Shown here: in pieces, positions 1-6,952 of the stretch
Layout of the letters: the number at the start of each line of letters is the position of its first letter
How positions within the stretch are numbered: position 1 is the stretch's first letter
Source of the DNA: Cellvibrionales bacterium UBA2034
GTDB lineage: Bacteria; Pseudomonadota; Gammaproteobacteria; Pseudomonadales; UBA7239
Assembly: GCA_002333095.1 (NCBI GenBank)
Contig: DDBK01000145.1
Span: 13,098-22,202 of the forward strand
Direction of reading: 5' to 3'
Length of the DNA stretch: 9,105 nucleotides
The notes under the pieces: model-generated
What the model was told of the DNA's origin: nothing
The model's input: only the letters and a program-made list of their open reading frames with translations
Database searches by the model: none
Position numbers and translations under genes: made by a program

Positions 1-956
1 CCGGCGCCGCCGGCCAGATCAGCTATTCCCTGTTGTTCCGTATCGCTTCTGGCTCCATGTTGGGCCCTGACCAGCCGGTGATCCTGCAAATGCTGGAAAT
101 TACCCCTGCCCTGGAAGCATTGAAGGGTGTAGCGATGGAGCTGGATGACTGCGCTTTCCCACTGTTGGCTGGCATGGTGTGCACCGATGATCCGATGGTC
201 GCCTTCAAGGATACCGATTACGCGTTGCTGGTGGGTGCGCGTCCACGTGGCCCCGGTATGGAGCGTAAGGATCTGCTCGAAGCCAACGCAGCCATCTTTT
301 CTGTACAAGGCAAAGCCATTGATGCAGTGGCAAGGAAATCTATCAAAGTGCTGGTAGTCGGCAACCCGGCTAACACCAACTCACTGATCGCCCAGCGCAA
401 TGCGCCGTCGATCAACCCGCGCCAGTTCACTGCCATGACCCGTCTTGACCACAACCGCGCCATGGCGCAGCTGGCTGGCAAAACCGGCAAGACGGTCAAC
501 GATGTGAAAAAAATCACTATCTGGGGCAACCACAGCGCCACGCAATACCCGGACATCTCCAATGCGCTCGTTGATGGCAAAGACGCAAATGGTCTGGTTG
601 ATCGCGCTTGGTACGAGAACGATTACATCCCGACGGTGCAACAGCGCGGCGCAGCGATTATCAAGGCACGTGGTGCATCATCTGCGGCTTCTGCTGCCAA
701 CGCAGCTGTTGACCATATGCGCACCTGGGCATTGGGCACTGCGGAAGGTGACTGGGTTTCCATGGGCGTGTACTCTGATGGTTCTTACGGCATCGAGAAA
801 GCCCTGATCTATTCTTTCCCTTGCGTGTGCAAGAACGGCGACTGGGAAATTGTGCAGGGCCTGGATATTTCCGAGTTCTCACGCGCCAAGATGAAAGCAA
901 CCGAGCAGGAACTCTGCGAAGAACGTGATGGCGTTAAACATTTGCTCCCTAACTGA
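1..956 (+). CDS. mdh: Malate dehydrogenase, NAD-dependent, type 2 (5' partial)
   Basis: Interconverts malate and oxaloacetate with NAD in the TCA cycle; cytosolic. The frame is open from base 3, beginning with [17 protein letters not shown], the glycine-rich NAD-binding loop near the N-terminus, so only about 10-12 residues are missing to the left. The TTG at 33 is in frame but internal to this fold and is not the start. Seen further on: the mobile-loop arginines in [14 protein letters not shown] (Arg codons 240-242 and 246-248, typical of malate rather than lactate specificity), the VVGNPANTN segment, the catalytic Asp in RLDHNRA (447-449) and the catalytic His in IWGNHS (531-533). The C-terminus ends naturally at a TGA. 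Length and motifs match the roughly 325-residue bacterial cytosolic-type family. The small membrane-protein gene follows after 17 nt and is probably on the same transcript. Identification is secure; only the start is absent. Confidence 0.97.
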   Translation, partial: GAAGQISYSLLFRIASGSMLGPDQPVILQMLEITPALEALKGVAMELDDCAFPLLAGMVCTDDPMVAFKDTDYALLVGARPRGPGMERKDLLEANAAIFSVQGKAIDAVARKSIKVLVVGNPANTNSLIAQRNAPSINPRQFTAMTRLDHNRAMAQLAGKTGKTVNDVKKITIWGNHSATQYPDISNALVDGKDANGLVDRAWYENDYIPTVQQRGAAIIKARGASSAASAANAAVDHMRTWALGTAEGDWVSMGVYSDGSYGIEKALIYSFPCVCKNGDWEIVQGLDISEFSRAKMKATEQELCEERDGVKHLLPN

Positions 957-961
957 TTTGA

Positions 962-967
962 AGGAAG
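962..967 (+). promoter_or_regulatory. Ribosome binding site of the 46-aa membrane protein
   Basis: AGGAAG lies 6 nt before the ATG at 974. It is a near-consensus Shine-Dalgarno site in the gap after mdh and is the main support that this short gene is translated. Confidence 0.7.
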
Positions 968-973
968 AAAAAT

Positions 974-1114
974 ATGGCACATCATCAAGCACCACAAAAC
1001 AATGACTGCAGTACCACCTGTGAAGAAGACGGCTGCGCCGATGCTTTTGCAGCGGTTGCTGTAATTGCGGTTGTTGTCGCCGCCGTGTGTTTCTGGTTGA
1101 ACGGTATGGCGTGA
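974..1114 (+). CDS. Small cysteine-containing single-pass membrane protein (46 aa), unknown function
   Basis: I do not recognise this gene. It encodes 46 residues starting MAHHQAPQNND and ending at a TGA. Residues 1-23 are hydrophilic and contain three cysteines, Cys12, Cys16 and Cys21 (C-x3-C-x4-C), among acidic residues (CEEDGC). Residues 24-43 form one very hydrophobic Ala/Val/Ile helix ending in CFWLNGM, with Cys39 inside it. This looks like a C-terminally anchored inner-membrane microprotein with the cysteine-bearing part on one face. A good ribosome binding site, AGGAAG at 962-967, lies 6 nt before the ATG. The gene lies 17 nt after mdh and is closed by the terminator at 1141, so it is probably the last gene of the mdh transcript. 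The ribosome site, clear domain layout and position argue that it is real. Function is unknown; metal or redox binding by the cysteines is only a guess. Confidence 0.72.
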   Translation: MAHHQAPQNNDCSTTCEEDGCADAFAAVAVIAVVVAAVCFWLNGMA

Positions 1115-1140
1115 TTCTGCTTTCCTGGCAGGATTACCAG

Positions 1141-1166
1141 AAAACGCAGCTTCGGCTGCGTTTTTT
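1141..1166 (+). terminator. Rho-independent terminator of the mdh transcript
   Basis: AAAACGCAGC (1141-1150) pairs perfectly with GCTGCGTTTT (1155-1164) around a TTCG tetraloop (1151-1154), and a run of six T follows the GC stem (1161-1166). A GC-rich stem, a very stable UUCG loop and a T-tract make a classic intrinsic terminator. It lies 26 nt after the small membrane-protein gene and 39 nt before the exporter gene, so it separates the two transcription units. Confidence 0.93.
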
Positions 1167-1191
1167 GTTCCAGATGTCTGAAGAGTAATTT

Positions 1192-1209
1192 ATGGCTGAA
1201 GCAGTATGA
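1192..1209 (+). other. Possible five-codon leader (MAEAV) overlapping the exporter start
   Basis: ATG GCT GAA GCA GTA TGA reads MAEAV and stops at 1207-1209. Its last bases form ATGA with the exporter start codon at 1206. GAAGAG (1180-1185), 6 nt upstream, is a plausible though imperfect ribosome site. In contrast, the exporter ATG has no clear ribosome site of its own. The arrangement would allow a ribosome finishing the leader to restart on the exporter. An open run this short can easily arise by chance. Confidence 0.3.
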
Positions 1210-2975
1210 GTGAAGAGAAAAAGAAAAAACTGTCTACCTTGCTGGCCCTGGCGCGATTTTTGAAGCCCTACAAAGGCACAATTGCAGCGTTTCTGGCGGC
1301 GTTGTTCTTTACATCAGGCGTGATGCTGTCTATCGGGCAGGGCGTACGCTTGTTGATTGACAGGGGTTTTGCGCAGCAATCCATTGAGCAACTGAATATC
1401 GCCATTGGTTTTCTGCTGGTGATTGCCGTATTGATGGCGCTGGGTACATTTGTGCGCTTTTATCTGGTGTCCTGGTTGGGCGAACGTGTCAGTGCGGATA
1501 TCCGGCAGGCGGTGTTTGACCATATTGTCAGCTTGCATCCGGGGTTTTTCGAAGATAACCGCAGCGGCGACATCATGTCGCGTCTCACGACTGACACAAC
1601 GCTGTTGCAATCTATTATCGGTTCGTCATTTTCCATGGCATTGCGCAGTGCCATTTCAGTGATCGGTGCGTTGATCCTGTTATTTATCACTAATTTCAAG
1701 TTGTCACTGATAGTACTGGTGTGTGTGCCAGCTGTGTTATTGCCAATCCTGCTGCTAGGCAAACGTGTGCGTACACTGTCGCGCAAAAGCCAGGATTCTA
1801 TTTCCGATGTGGGTACTTATGCCGGTGAAATTATCCAGAATATAAAAACTGTCCAGAGCTACACGCGTGAAAACCAGGAAAAAATAGCATTTGGCGCTGA
1901 AGTGGAGCGCGCATTTGATGTGGCCAAGAGCCGTGTGCGGCAGCGGGCAGTATTGATGGCATTGGTGATACTGCTGGTATTTATCGCTCTCTCGAGCATG
2001 CTGTGGGTGGGTGGCAGTGATGTGATACAGGGGCGCATGACGGGCGGGGATCTCGGCGCATTTATTGTGTATGCCATTATGGCGGCGATAGGTGTGGCCA
2101 CGGTCTCGGAAGTGTACGGTGAGTTGCTGCGTGCCGCTGGTGCCACTGACCGTTTGATGGAATTGATGCAGGAAGTCAGCCATATCCAGCCTCCCGAACA
2201 GGTTGCGTGCGCAGCAGACAGTTTGCAGGCCACTTTTTCATTCAGGGATGTCAGTTTTTCTTATCCATCACGTCCAGAGCAGCGGGTGCTCGATCATTTT
2301 TCACTCACGATTGAGGAGGGAAAAGTGCTCGCGCTGGTGGGGCCGTCCGGGGCTGGAAAATCAACAGTATTTGAATTGTTGCAGCGTTTTTATGATCCGC
2401 AAGCAGGTGAAGTGACACTGGGCGGGATTGATATCCGCCAGTTGCATCCAGAGGATTTGCGCCAGCAGTTGGCAGTAGTGCAGCAACAGCCGGCATTGTT
2501 TTCAGCTGATGTGATGCACAATATCCGTTATGGAAAACCGGATGCCACCGATGAGGAAGTGATCGCGGCTGCCAAAGCGGCATATGCACATGATTTTATT
2601 GCGGCGCTGCCACAAGGATACCAGAGTGACCTGGGTGAGAAGGGTGCGCGATTGTCTGGAGGGCAACGGCAACGGTTGGCGATTGCGCGTGCTATCCTGA
2701 AAAATCCCCGCATTCTGTTGCTGGATGAAGCAACCAGCGCGCTCGATGCAGAAAGTGAATACCAGGTGCAGCTAGCGCTGGAGCATCTGATGAAAGGACG
2801 TACAACGGTGATTATCGCCCACCGTCTCGCTACGATCCTGCATGCCGACACGATTGCTGTTATGGAGGGCGGCAAACGGGTAGCGCAAGGCAGCCATCAT
2901 GAATTGCTGGCATCGAATCCCTTGTATGCGCGATTGGCACAATTGCAGTTTGGCGTTGATGGCGCTGCAGGATGA
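1206..2975 (+). CDS. MsbA-related ABC exporter, fused permease and ATPase half-transporter
   Basis: A 589-residue inner-membrane ABC exporter half-transporter that should act as a homodimer and pump a lipid-like or hydrophobic substrate outward. A lysine-rich cytosolic N-terminus (MSEEKKKK) leads into six membrane segments at roughly residues 24-46, 63-88, 146-162, 165-184, 249-270 and 281-302. The ATPase domain follows from about residue 340. It has Walker A GPSGAGKS (379-386), signature LSGGQ (483-487), Walker B ILLLDEATSALD (503-514, catalytic Glu508) and the switch His539 in IIAHR, all intact. Length and style fit the MsbA-related subfamily often listed simply as 'ABC transporter permease/ATP-binding protein'. 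It is related to, but probably not, the essential MsbA lipid A flippase, since no lpxK or other lipid A gene is beside it. The ATG at 1206 lacks a good ribosome site. It lies just past the mdh terminator, and the next gene converges on it. The substrate is unknown. Confidence 0.93.
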   Translation: MSEEKKKKLSTLLALARFLKPYKGTIAAFLAALFFTSGVMLSIGQGVRLLIDRGFAQQSIEQLNIAIGFLLVIAVLMALGTFVRFYLVSWLGERVSADIRQAVFDHIVSLHPGFFEDNRSGDIMSRLTTDTTLLQSIIGSSFSMALRSAISVIGALILLFITNFKLSLIVLVCVPAVLLPILLLGKRVRTLSRKSQDSISDVGTYAGEIIQNIKTVQSYTRENQEKIAFGAEVERAFDVAKSRVRQRAVLMALVILLVFIALSSMLWVGGSDVIQGRMTGGDLGAFIVYAIMAAIGVATVSEVYGELLRAAGATDRLMELMQEVSHIQPPEQVACAADSLQATFSFRDVSFSYPSRPEQRVLDHFSLTIEEGKVLALVGPSGAGKSTVFELLQRFYDPQAGEVTLGGIDIRQLHPEDLRQQLAVVQQQPALFSADVMHNIRYGKPDATDEEVIAAAKAAYAHDFIAALPQGYQSDLGEKGARLSGGQRQRLAIARAILKNPRILLLDEATSALDAESEYQVQLALEHLMKGRTTVIIAHRLATILHADTIAVMEGGKRVAQGSHHELLASNPLYARLAQLQFGVDGAAG

Positions 2976-2981
2976 TCGTGC

Positions 2982-3005
2982 TACAAAAAAATATTACAAA
3001 AAAAT
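2982..3005. repeat. 11-bp direct repeat in the convergent gene junction
   Basis: TACAAAAAAAT occurs at 2982-2992 and again at 2995-3005, two copies 13 bp apart, each with seven A. It spans the 18-nt gap between the converging exporter and ATPase genes and encodes the last codons of the ATPase. On the minus strand it gives two T7 runs just around and after the ATPase stop, but no GC-rich stem precedes them, so I do not call an intrinsic terminator. Confidence 0.6.
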
Positions 3006-3764
3006 CGGGCTGCTATTGACCAGTTTTCTGGTGTAAGCGTGTTGTGGATGCTCCAGAACATCGGTGGTGCATCCTTGTTCCACAATCTCGCCCTGATGCA
3101 TAACGGCAACACGGTCACACAAATAGCGCATCATGGCCAGATCGTGTCCGATAAACAGTAGTGTCAGGCCCAGTTCATCCCGCAGGTCTTTCAGCAAGTT
3201 GATAATTTGCGCCTGTACAGACACATCGAGTGCAGAAATCGGTTCATCACAAATCAGCAGTTGCGGCTGTCTAATCAGTGCGCGTGCAATCCCGATCCGT
3301 TGCAGCTGCCCGCCTGAAAATGAATGCGGGTAGCGTGACAAATCACTGCTTTTCAGGCTCATGCGCTGTAACCACTGTATAGCAAGCTGTTCTTGCATCT
3401 CTGCAGACAGATCGCTATTCAGGCGTAAAGGTTCTAGCAGGATATCGCCTATTGTCAGGCGAGGATTCAGGGATGATAGCGGATCCTGGAAAATCATTTG
3501 CAGCTTTTTGGCTTGCTGGCAAAAATCCACCGCGCTGAATTTTTTCGGCAACAGCGCATCCTGAAAATATACAGCGCCGCTGTCATAGCTGTGCAATCCT
3601 GCAATGCAACGCGCCAGTGTCGATTTGCCAGACCCTGATTCGCCTGCCAGGCCGACTATTTCACCGGCATGAATATCCAGATCTACATGATTCAATACGG
3701 TAACGGCCTTCTTGCCATGCCCGAAGTGTTTGACCAGTTTCTCGATACGCAGCAGCTTATTCAT
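2994..3764 (-). CDS. Peptide ABC importer ATPase, DppF/OppF type (short C-terminus)
   Basis: The second cytosolic ATPase of the importer, expected to pair with the DppD-like subunit and power uptake. It has 256 residues from the ATG at 3764 (MNKLLRIEKLV). Motifs are intact: Walker A GESGSGKS (41-48), Q-loop Gln93 in QMIFQDP, signature FSGGQ (149-153), Walker B LLICDEP (169-175, catalytic Glu174) and His207 in FIGHD. The frame is open to 3815, but the chosen start gives the normal family N-terminus and an 8-nt overlap (ATGAATAA) with the preceding ATPase gene. No good ribosome site is seen, so coupled translation is likely. It ends soon after HAYTRKLVNSSP and lacks the 60-70 residue cysteine-bearing C-terminal domain found in the partner ATPase and in full-length OppF/DppF. 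Similarly short members exist, so this need not be a defect. Last gene of the row. Confidence 0.93.
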   Translation of the reverse strand: MNKLLRIEKLVKHFGHGKKAVTVLNHVDLDIHAGEIVGLAGESGSGKSTLARCIAGLHSYDSGAVYFQDALLPKKFSAVDFCQQAKKLQMIFQDPLSSLNPRLTIGDILLEPLRLNSDLSAEMQEQLAIQWLQRMSLKSSDLSRYPHSFSGGQLQRIGIARALIRQPQLLICDEPISALDVSVQAQIINLLKDLRDELGLTLLFIGHDLAMMRYLCDRVAVMHQGEIVEQGCTTDVLEHPQHAYTRKLVNSSPIFL

Positions 3765-4710
3765 GTGTGTGCCCCGTATTGTGCAGCCAACAACGGGCCG
3801 CATGGTGCTGTTCAACTACTGGCGGCGATTGCTGTATGCAGATTGGCATGGCCTTTGCGCAACGCTCGGCAAATGCACACGCGGGCGGCGGAAACCGCAG
3901 GTCGGGTGGGCTGCCTTCCAGCGCCGCCAATCGGGCGTTGCTGTGTCGTATTGGCAGTGCAGCAAGCAGCGCACGCGTGTAGGGATGGGCAGGATTGTCG
4001 AGTACGCTGGATGTGGAGGCTGTTTCAATAATTTCACCTGCGTACATCACGGCAATACGGTCTGCGTGATGGCTGACCAGGCCAAGATCGTGCGTAATAA
4101 ATAACATCGAGAGATTTTTTTCAACGCGCAATTCAGTCAATAGCGCCATTACCTCGGCTTGTGTGGACACATCCAGTGCGGTGGTGGGTTCGTCGGCAAT
4201 CAACAATTCCGGTTTGCAGGCTAATGCCATGGCAATGGCTGCGCGTTGTAGCATGCCACCGGAAAATTCGTGGGCATACCGTAGGGATTTTTGTCGGGCA
4301 TCTGCAATCTGCATGCGTTCAAGCAGACGTACTGTTTCGTGTTCAGCATCCTTGCGACTGTAGCCGTGCAACAGGCGCAGTGGCTCGGCTATCTGGTAAC
4401 CAATTGTCAATACCGGGTTAAATGTTGCCATCGGGTTCTGGAAAATCATGGCGATGTTTTTCTGGTATTTGCCTGTCAATAGCGGCTGTTTATTAAACAA
4501 TGCTGTGTGTGCGTGTGTGCGTGCTGAATCGGGCAGTAATCCCATAATCGCTTGCGCCGTCACGCTTTTGCCGCAACCGGATTCCCCTACCAATGCCAAC
4601 ATTTCACCTGCTGCAATAGCCAGATTCACGTTACGCACGGCATGTACAATTCCACGCGCGGTGGGCAGTGTGACGGACAGCGCTTCAATCTGCAGTGCGG
4701 GATGGCTCAC
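3757..4710 (-). CDS. Peptide ABC importer ATPase, DppD/OppD type with four-cysteine C-terminal domain
   Basis: The first ATPase of the importer, 317 residues, the usual length for DppD/OppD. It has Walker A GESGCGKS (42-49), Q-loop Gln91 in MIFQNPM, signature FSGGM (149-153), Walker B LLIADEP (169-175, catalytic Glu174) and His207 in FITHD. The typical HPYTRALLAALP stretch (242-253) opens the oligopeptide/dipeptide C-terminal domain. That domain has four cysteines, Cys278, Cys284, Cys291 and Cys307 (C-x5-C-x6-C-x15-C), the family pattern linked to a 4Fe-4S cluster in OppD-type proteins. The start is GTG at 4710. It overlaps the permease stop by 4 nt (GTGA) and has a strong GGGAGG ribosome site 7 nt upstream, so the choice is firm. 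A GT-rich tract (4502-4525) encodes the odd ARTHAHTA segment at residues 63-70, which lies outside the catalytic motifs. Confidence 0.95.
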   Translation of the reverse strand: MSHPALQIEALSVTLPTARGIVHAVRNVNLAIAAGEMLALVGESGCGKSVTAQAIMGLLPDSARTHAHTALFNKQPLLTGKYQKNIAMIFQNPMATFNPVLTIGYQIAEPLRLLHGYSRKDAEHETVRLLERMQIADARQKSLRYAHEFSGGMLQRAAIAMALACKPELLIADEPTTALDVSTQAEVMALLTELRVEKNLSMLFITHDLGLVSHHADRIAVMYAGEIIETASTSSVLDNPAHPYTRALLAALPIRHSNARLAALEGSPPDLRFPPPACAFAERCAKAMPICIQQSPPVVEQHHAARCWLHNTGHTHE

Positions 4711-6011
4711 TGGCGCGCCTCCCGGGTCTGTACATCCAGTGCATCCCGCAGGCCATCGCCAAATAAATTGAAAGACAGGACTGTGAGGCTGATAAACGCT
4801 GCAGGAAATAGCAATTCATGCGGGTGTGTGAGCAAGGTAGACAAACCCTCGTTACACATCGAGCCCCAGGAGGAAGCGGGCGGCACCACACCCAAGCCGA
4901 TAAATGATAAAAATGCCTCTGTAAAAATAGCAGCGGGAACCGCAAAACTCAGTGTGACCAGTATGCTCGGCAATACATTGGGCAGCATGTGGCGCCACAC
5001 AATGTAAAAGCTGGATGCGCCTTGTAGTCTTGCCGCATCCACATACGCCATATTGCGCAATTGCAATACCTGGGCCCGCACTAGTCGCGCACTGTTTGGC
5101 CAGCTCAAGAGTAATAAGGCAAACAACAATGCATGGATGCCGCTATCGCCTGCGCCAAGGCCAAATGCGATACGCAATAAAATCACGAACAACAAAAAGG
5201 GCAGGGCAATAACAAAATCGGCAAATGCCATCATAGCTGTGTCAATGCGCCCGCCGCGGTATCCCGCCATTGCACCATACAGTGAGCCGAACAACACATA
5301 CAGCAACGGTGCGACAAAACCGATGAACAACGACGTGCGGCCGCCTTCAATCAATCGTGCCAACAAGTCACGGCCGAGTTTATCGGTTCCGAATGGGTGT
5401 GCTGGCAGTTCGTAAACAGGCGTCTGGGCAATATTTTTTATGTCGCGCAGGTTTTCTGCAGGTGTTGCATGCGCGACATCCACAGCCAGCGTCTGGTAAC
5501 CGAGAGGTTTCCCGTTGTTATCCAGTGATACAAGCGAGTAGAAATAGCGGCGGTTCTCCAGCAATAACTGGTCGACGTAGCCAAGCGTCAGCGATGATGT
5601 GGTGGGAGACAGGATGCCCAATGGCAAACCCAGATCCTGTAAACCGGATGGTGGTAGCGTATGGCGATATAAGGCAAAGCTTCGAGCATCGTTGATTGGC
5701 CAGACAAGTTTTACTGCTTCGGTGTGGGCTGGTTCTGCCAGTTGCAGCGAATGAATATTGTCTGGTGCAGTAATTTTCTGCGTATCGTGCGGGTAAATCA
5801 CCAGTGTTTTCAAACCAAGGTGTGGTGGTTGTGAGATTTGTGTCAGATCGAGTGCGGCAGGGTCAACCGGCCAGACATATTTGCCTGTTACACAGAACAT
5901 CACCAGTAGCAGCATCAGGATAAAACCGGCCATTGCAGACGGATTGTGGGCGATATCGTGCCGCACATCCCGCCAGAGGTTGCCGGTTTGCTCGTCCATA
6001 TCAGCGATCAT
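4707..6011 (-). CDS. Peptide ABC importer permease, DppC type, with large periplasmic insertion
   Basis: The second channel subunit of the importer, in the inner membrane. It has 434 residues, against about 300 for ordinary DppC/OppC. The N-terminus and first membrane segment (about 25-47) are normal, and PVDPAALDL...QPP (48-63) is the usual lead-in. The family block HPFGTDKLGRDLLARL resumes only at 205-220. Residues 65-203 are therefore extra and sit in the periplasmic loop after helix 1. Later hydrophobic segments run at about 226-250, 257-285, 292-306, 346-373 and 399-418. The ATPase-docking EAA loop, YVDAARLQGAS...RHMLPN, is at 323-345, and FLSFIGLGVVPPASSWG is typical of the family. The ATG at 6011 overlaps the DppB-like gene by 11 nt. 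An in-frame ATG at 5999 has AGGA 11 nt upstream and is an equally reasonable start, four residues shorter. No frame break occurs in the insertion. Confidence 0.93.
   Translation of the reverse strand: MIADMDEQTGNLWRDVRHDIAHNPSAMAGFILMLLLVMFCVTGKYVWPVDPAALDLTQISQPPHLGLKTLVIYPHDTQKITAPDNIHSLQLAEPAHTEAVKLVWPINDARSFALYRHTLPPSGLQDLGLPLGILSPTTSSLTLGYVDQLLLENRRYFYSLVSLDNNGKPLGYQTLAVDVAHATPAENLRDIKNIAQTPVYELPAHPFGTDKLGRDLLARLIEGGRTSLFIGFVAPLLYVLFGSLYGAMAGYRGGRIDTAMMAFADFVIALPFLLFVILLRIAFGLGAGDSGIHALLFALLLLSWPNSARLVRAQVLQLRNMAYVDAARLQGASSFYIVWRHMLPNVLPSILVTLSFAVPAAIFTEAFLSFIGLGVVPPASSWGSMCNEGLSTLLTHPHELLFPAAFISLTVLSFNLFGDGLRDALDVQTREARQ
4718..4723 (-). promoter_or_regulatory. Ribosome binding site fixing the GTG start of the DppD-like ATPase
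   Basis: The minus strand reads GGGAGG here, 7 nt before the GTG at 4710. It is the best Shine-Dalgarno site in the importer row and lies inside the end of the upstream permease gene. It supports GTG rather than a later ATG. Confidence 0.75.
5403..5819 (-). other. Fibronectin type III-like insertion in the DppC-like permease
   Basis: This stretch encodes residues 65-203, absent from ordinary DppC proteins. The core (about 88-182, bases 5466-5750) has the spacing of a fibronectin type III beta-sandwich. An early strand has Trp in AVKLVWP (99-105), then a strand with FALYRH (112-117), a variable middle, then YVDQLLLENRRYFYSLVSLDNNG (145-167). This last segment resembles the 'Y-x-D...l...Y-x-Y-x-V-x-A-x-D-x-x-G' close of such domains, followed by a last strand, LAVDVAHATP. 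It should lie in the periplasm next to the channel mouth and the binding protein. The fold call comes from reading the pattern, not from a profile search. Confidence 0.6.
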
Positions 6012-6939
6012 CCTGTAAACGGATGCGGGGATCGACCAGCGCGTAGAGAAGATCGACTACCAGCACCATCAACACCAGAAAACTGCCGTAAAAAACAGTG
6101 GTGCCCATGATCACGGTGTAATCCAGCTGTTGCACGGCTTGCACGAAATAACGGCCAAGGCCGGGAATGGCGAACACCGTTTCCACGACAAAACCGCCTG
6201 TAGTAATGGCAGCAATGGCGGGGCCTAGTGTAGATAAAACCGGCAATACAGCATTGCGGAGTTTGTGAACCCAGAAAATGCGCGCAGGAGACAACCCTTT
6301 GGCGCGGGCAGTGCGGATGTACTGTGCTTGTTGCACATCCAGCATGGACGAGCGCATCAGGCGCGTCATATACGCCATTGTCCCTAGCCCTAATACCAGT
6401 GCCGGTAGCAGCATTTGCTGCAGTGTGCCCCAGCCTGCCAGTGGAAATTGTGTGCCAAACCGTTGGTTGATATGTAACACCGCAATTTGCGCCAGTGCTG
6501 CAAACACAAAACCCGGCACGGAAATACTGGCCACCACAATAGCCATGACCAGATAATCCGGCCAGCGACGGTGAAAGCGTGCAGCGAATGCGCCCCATAC
6601 CATTGCGCCACCAGCGGCAAATAATAACGCGACACAACCCAGCATGGCAGATACAGGAAAATGCGCACGGATAATGTCATTCACGGCGCGGTTTTTTTGT
6701 GTAAAGGAAAGCCCGAAATCACCGTGCAACATATTGTTGAAAAAACGCAGGTATTGCACAGACAGCGGTTGATCCAGCCCGTAATACTCCAGCAATGCAG
6801 CACGAATTTCTGGCGGCACAGCCTTGTCATCCGCCAATGGGTCACCGGGTACCATGTGCATGGCCAGGAATGTTGCGCTCGCAATAAACCAGATCGTTAT
6901 CAGGCCGGTGGCCATGCGTTTGAGAGTGTAGTTCAACAT
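6001..6939 (-). CDS. Peptide ABC importer permease, DppB/OppB type
   Basis: The first channel subunit of the importer, in the inner membrane; 312 residues, the usual DppB length. It opens with MLNYTLKRMATGLITIWFIASATFLAMHMVPGDP, the standard DppB/OppB first helix and its following motif. The middle has GLDQPL (54-59) and the HGDFGLSF motif (72-79). Further hydrophobic helices lie at about 97-118, 129-154, 175-196, 236-252 and 281-302. The EAA loop that docks to the ATPase, YIRTARAKG...KLRNAV, is at 207-231, and VVETVFAIPGLGRYFVQAV is the family signature near the C-terminus. The frame is open to 7008, but the upstream residues are not family-like and would overlap the binding-protein gene, so the ATG at 6939 was chosen. 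It lies 13 nt after that gene, although no good ribosome site is visible. Confidence 0.94.
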   Translation of the reverse strand: MLNYTLKRMATGLITIWFIASATFLAMHMVPGDPLADDKAVPPEIRAALLEYYGLDQPLSVQYLRFFNNMLHGDFGLSFTQKNRAVNDIIRAHFPVSAMLGCVALLFAAGGAMVWGAFAARFHRRWPDYLVMAIVVASISVPGFVFAALAQIAVLHINQRFGTQFPLAGWGTLQQMLLPALVLGLGTMAYMTRLMRSSMLDVQQAQYIRTARAKGLSPARIFWVHKLRNAVLPVLSTLGPAIAAITTGGFVVETVFAIPGLGRYFVQAVQQLDYTVIMGTTVFYGSFLVLMVLVVDLLYALVDPRIRLQDDR

Positions 6940-6952
6940 AAAAAATGGCGCA

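Noticed and set aside
1165..1191. Possible promoter for the exporter: TTGTTC (1165-1170) and TAATTT (1186-1191)
   Set aside because: The spacer is only 15 nt, both boxes match poorly, the first overlaps the terminator T-tract, and transcription would begin almost at the start codon.
2976..2993. Bidirectional terminator between the converging genes
   Set aside because: A- and T-runs are present, but I could not find a GC-rich hairpin next to them on either strand.
3669..4104. Open plus-strand frames of 120-130 codons opposite the ATPase genes
   Set aside because: They are antisense to well-conserved ABC ATPase motifs, have no family-like sequence, and are expected shadows of the minus-strand genes.
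4501..4526. GT-rich near-repeat (TGTGTGTGCG twice) that might be a microsatellite or Z-DNA tract
   Set aside because: It is short and interrupted, and it lies in the open frame of the DppD-like ATPase as a His/Thr/Ala loop, so coding explains it.
6008..6637. A 209-codon minus-strand frame overlapping the DppB-like gene
   Set aside because: Out of frame with a clear permease; its composition (rich in Cys, Arg, His and Gly) is that of a shifted reading of a membrane-protein gene.
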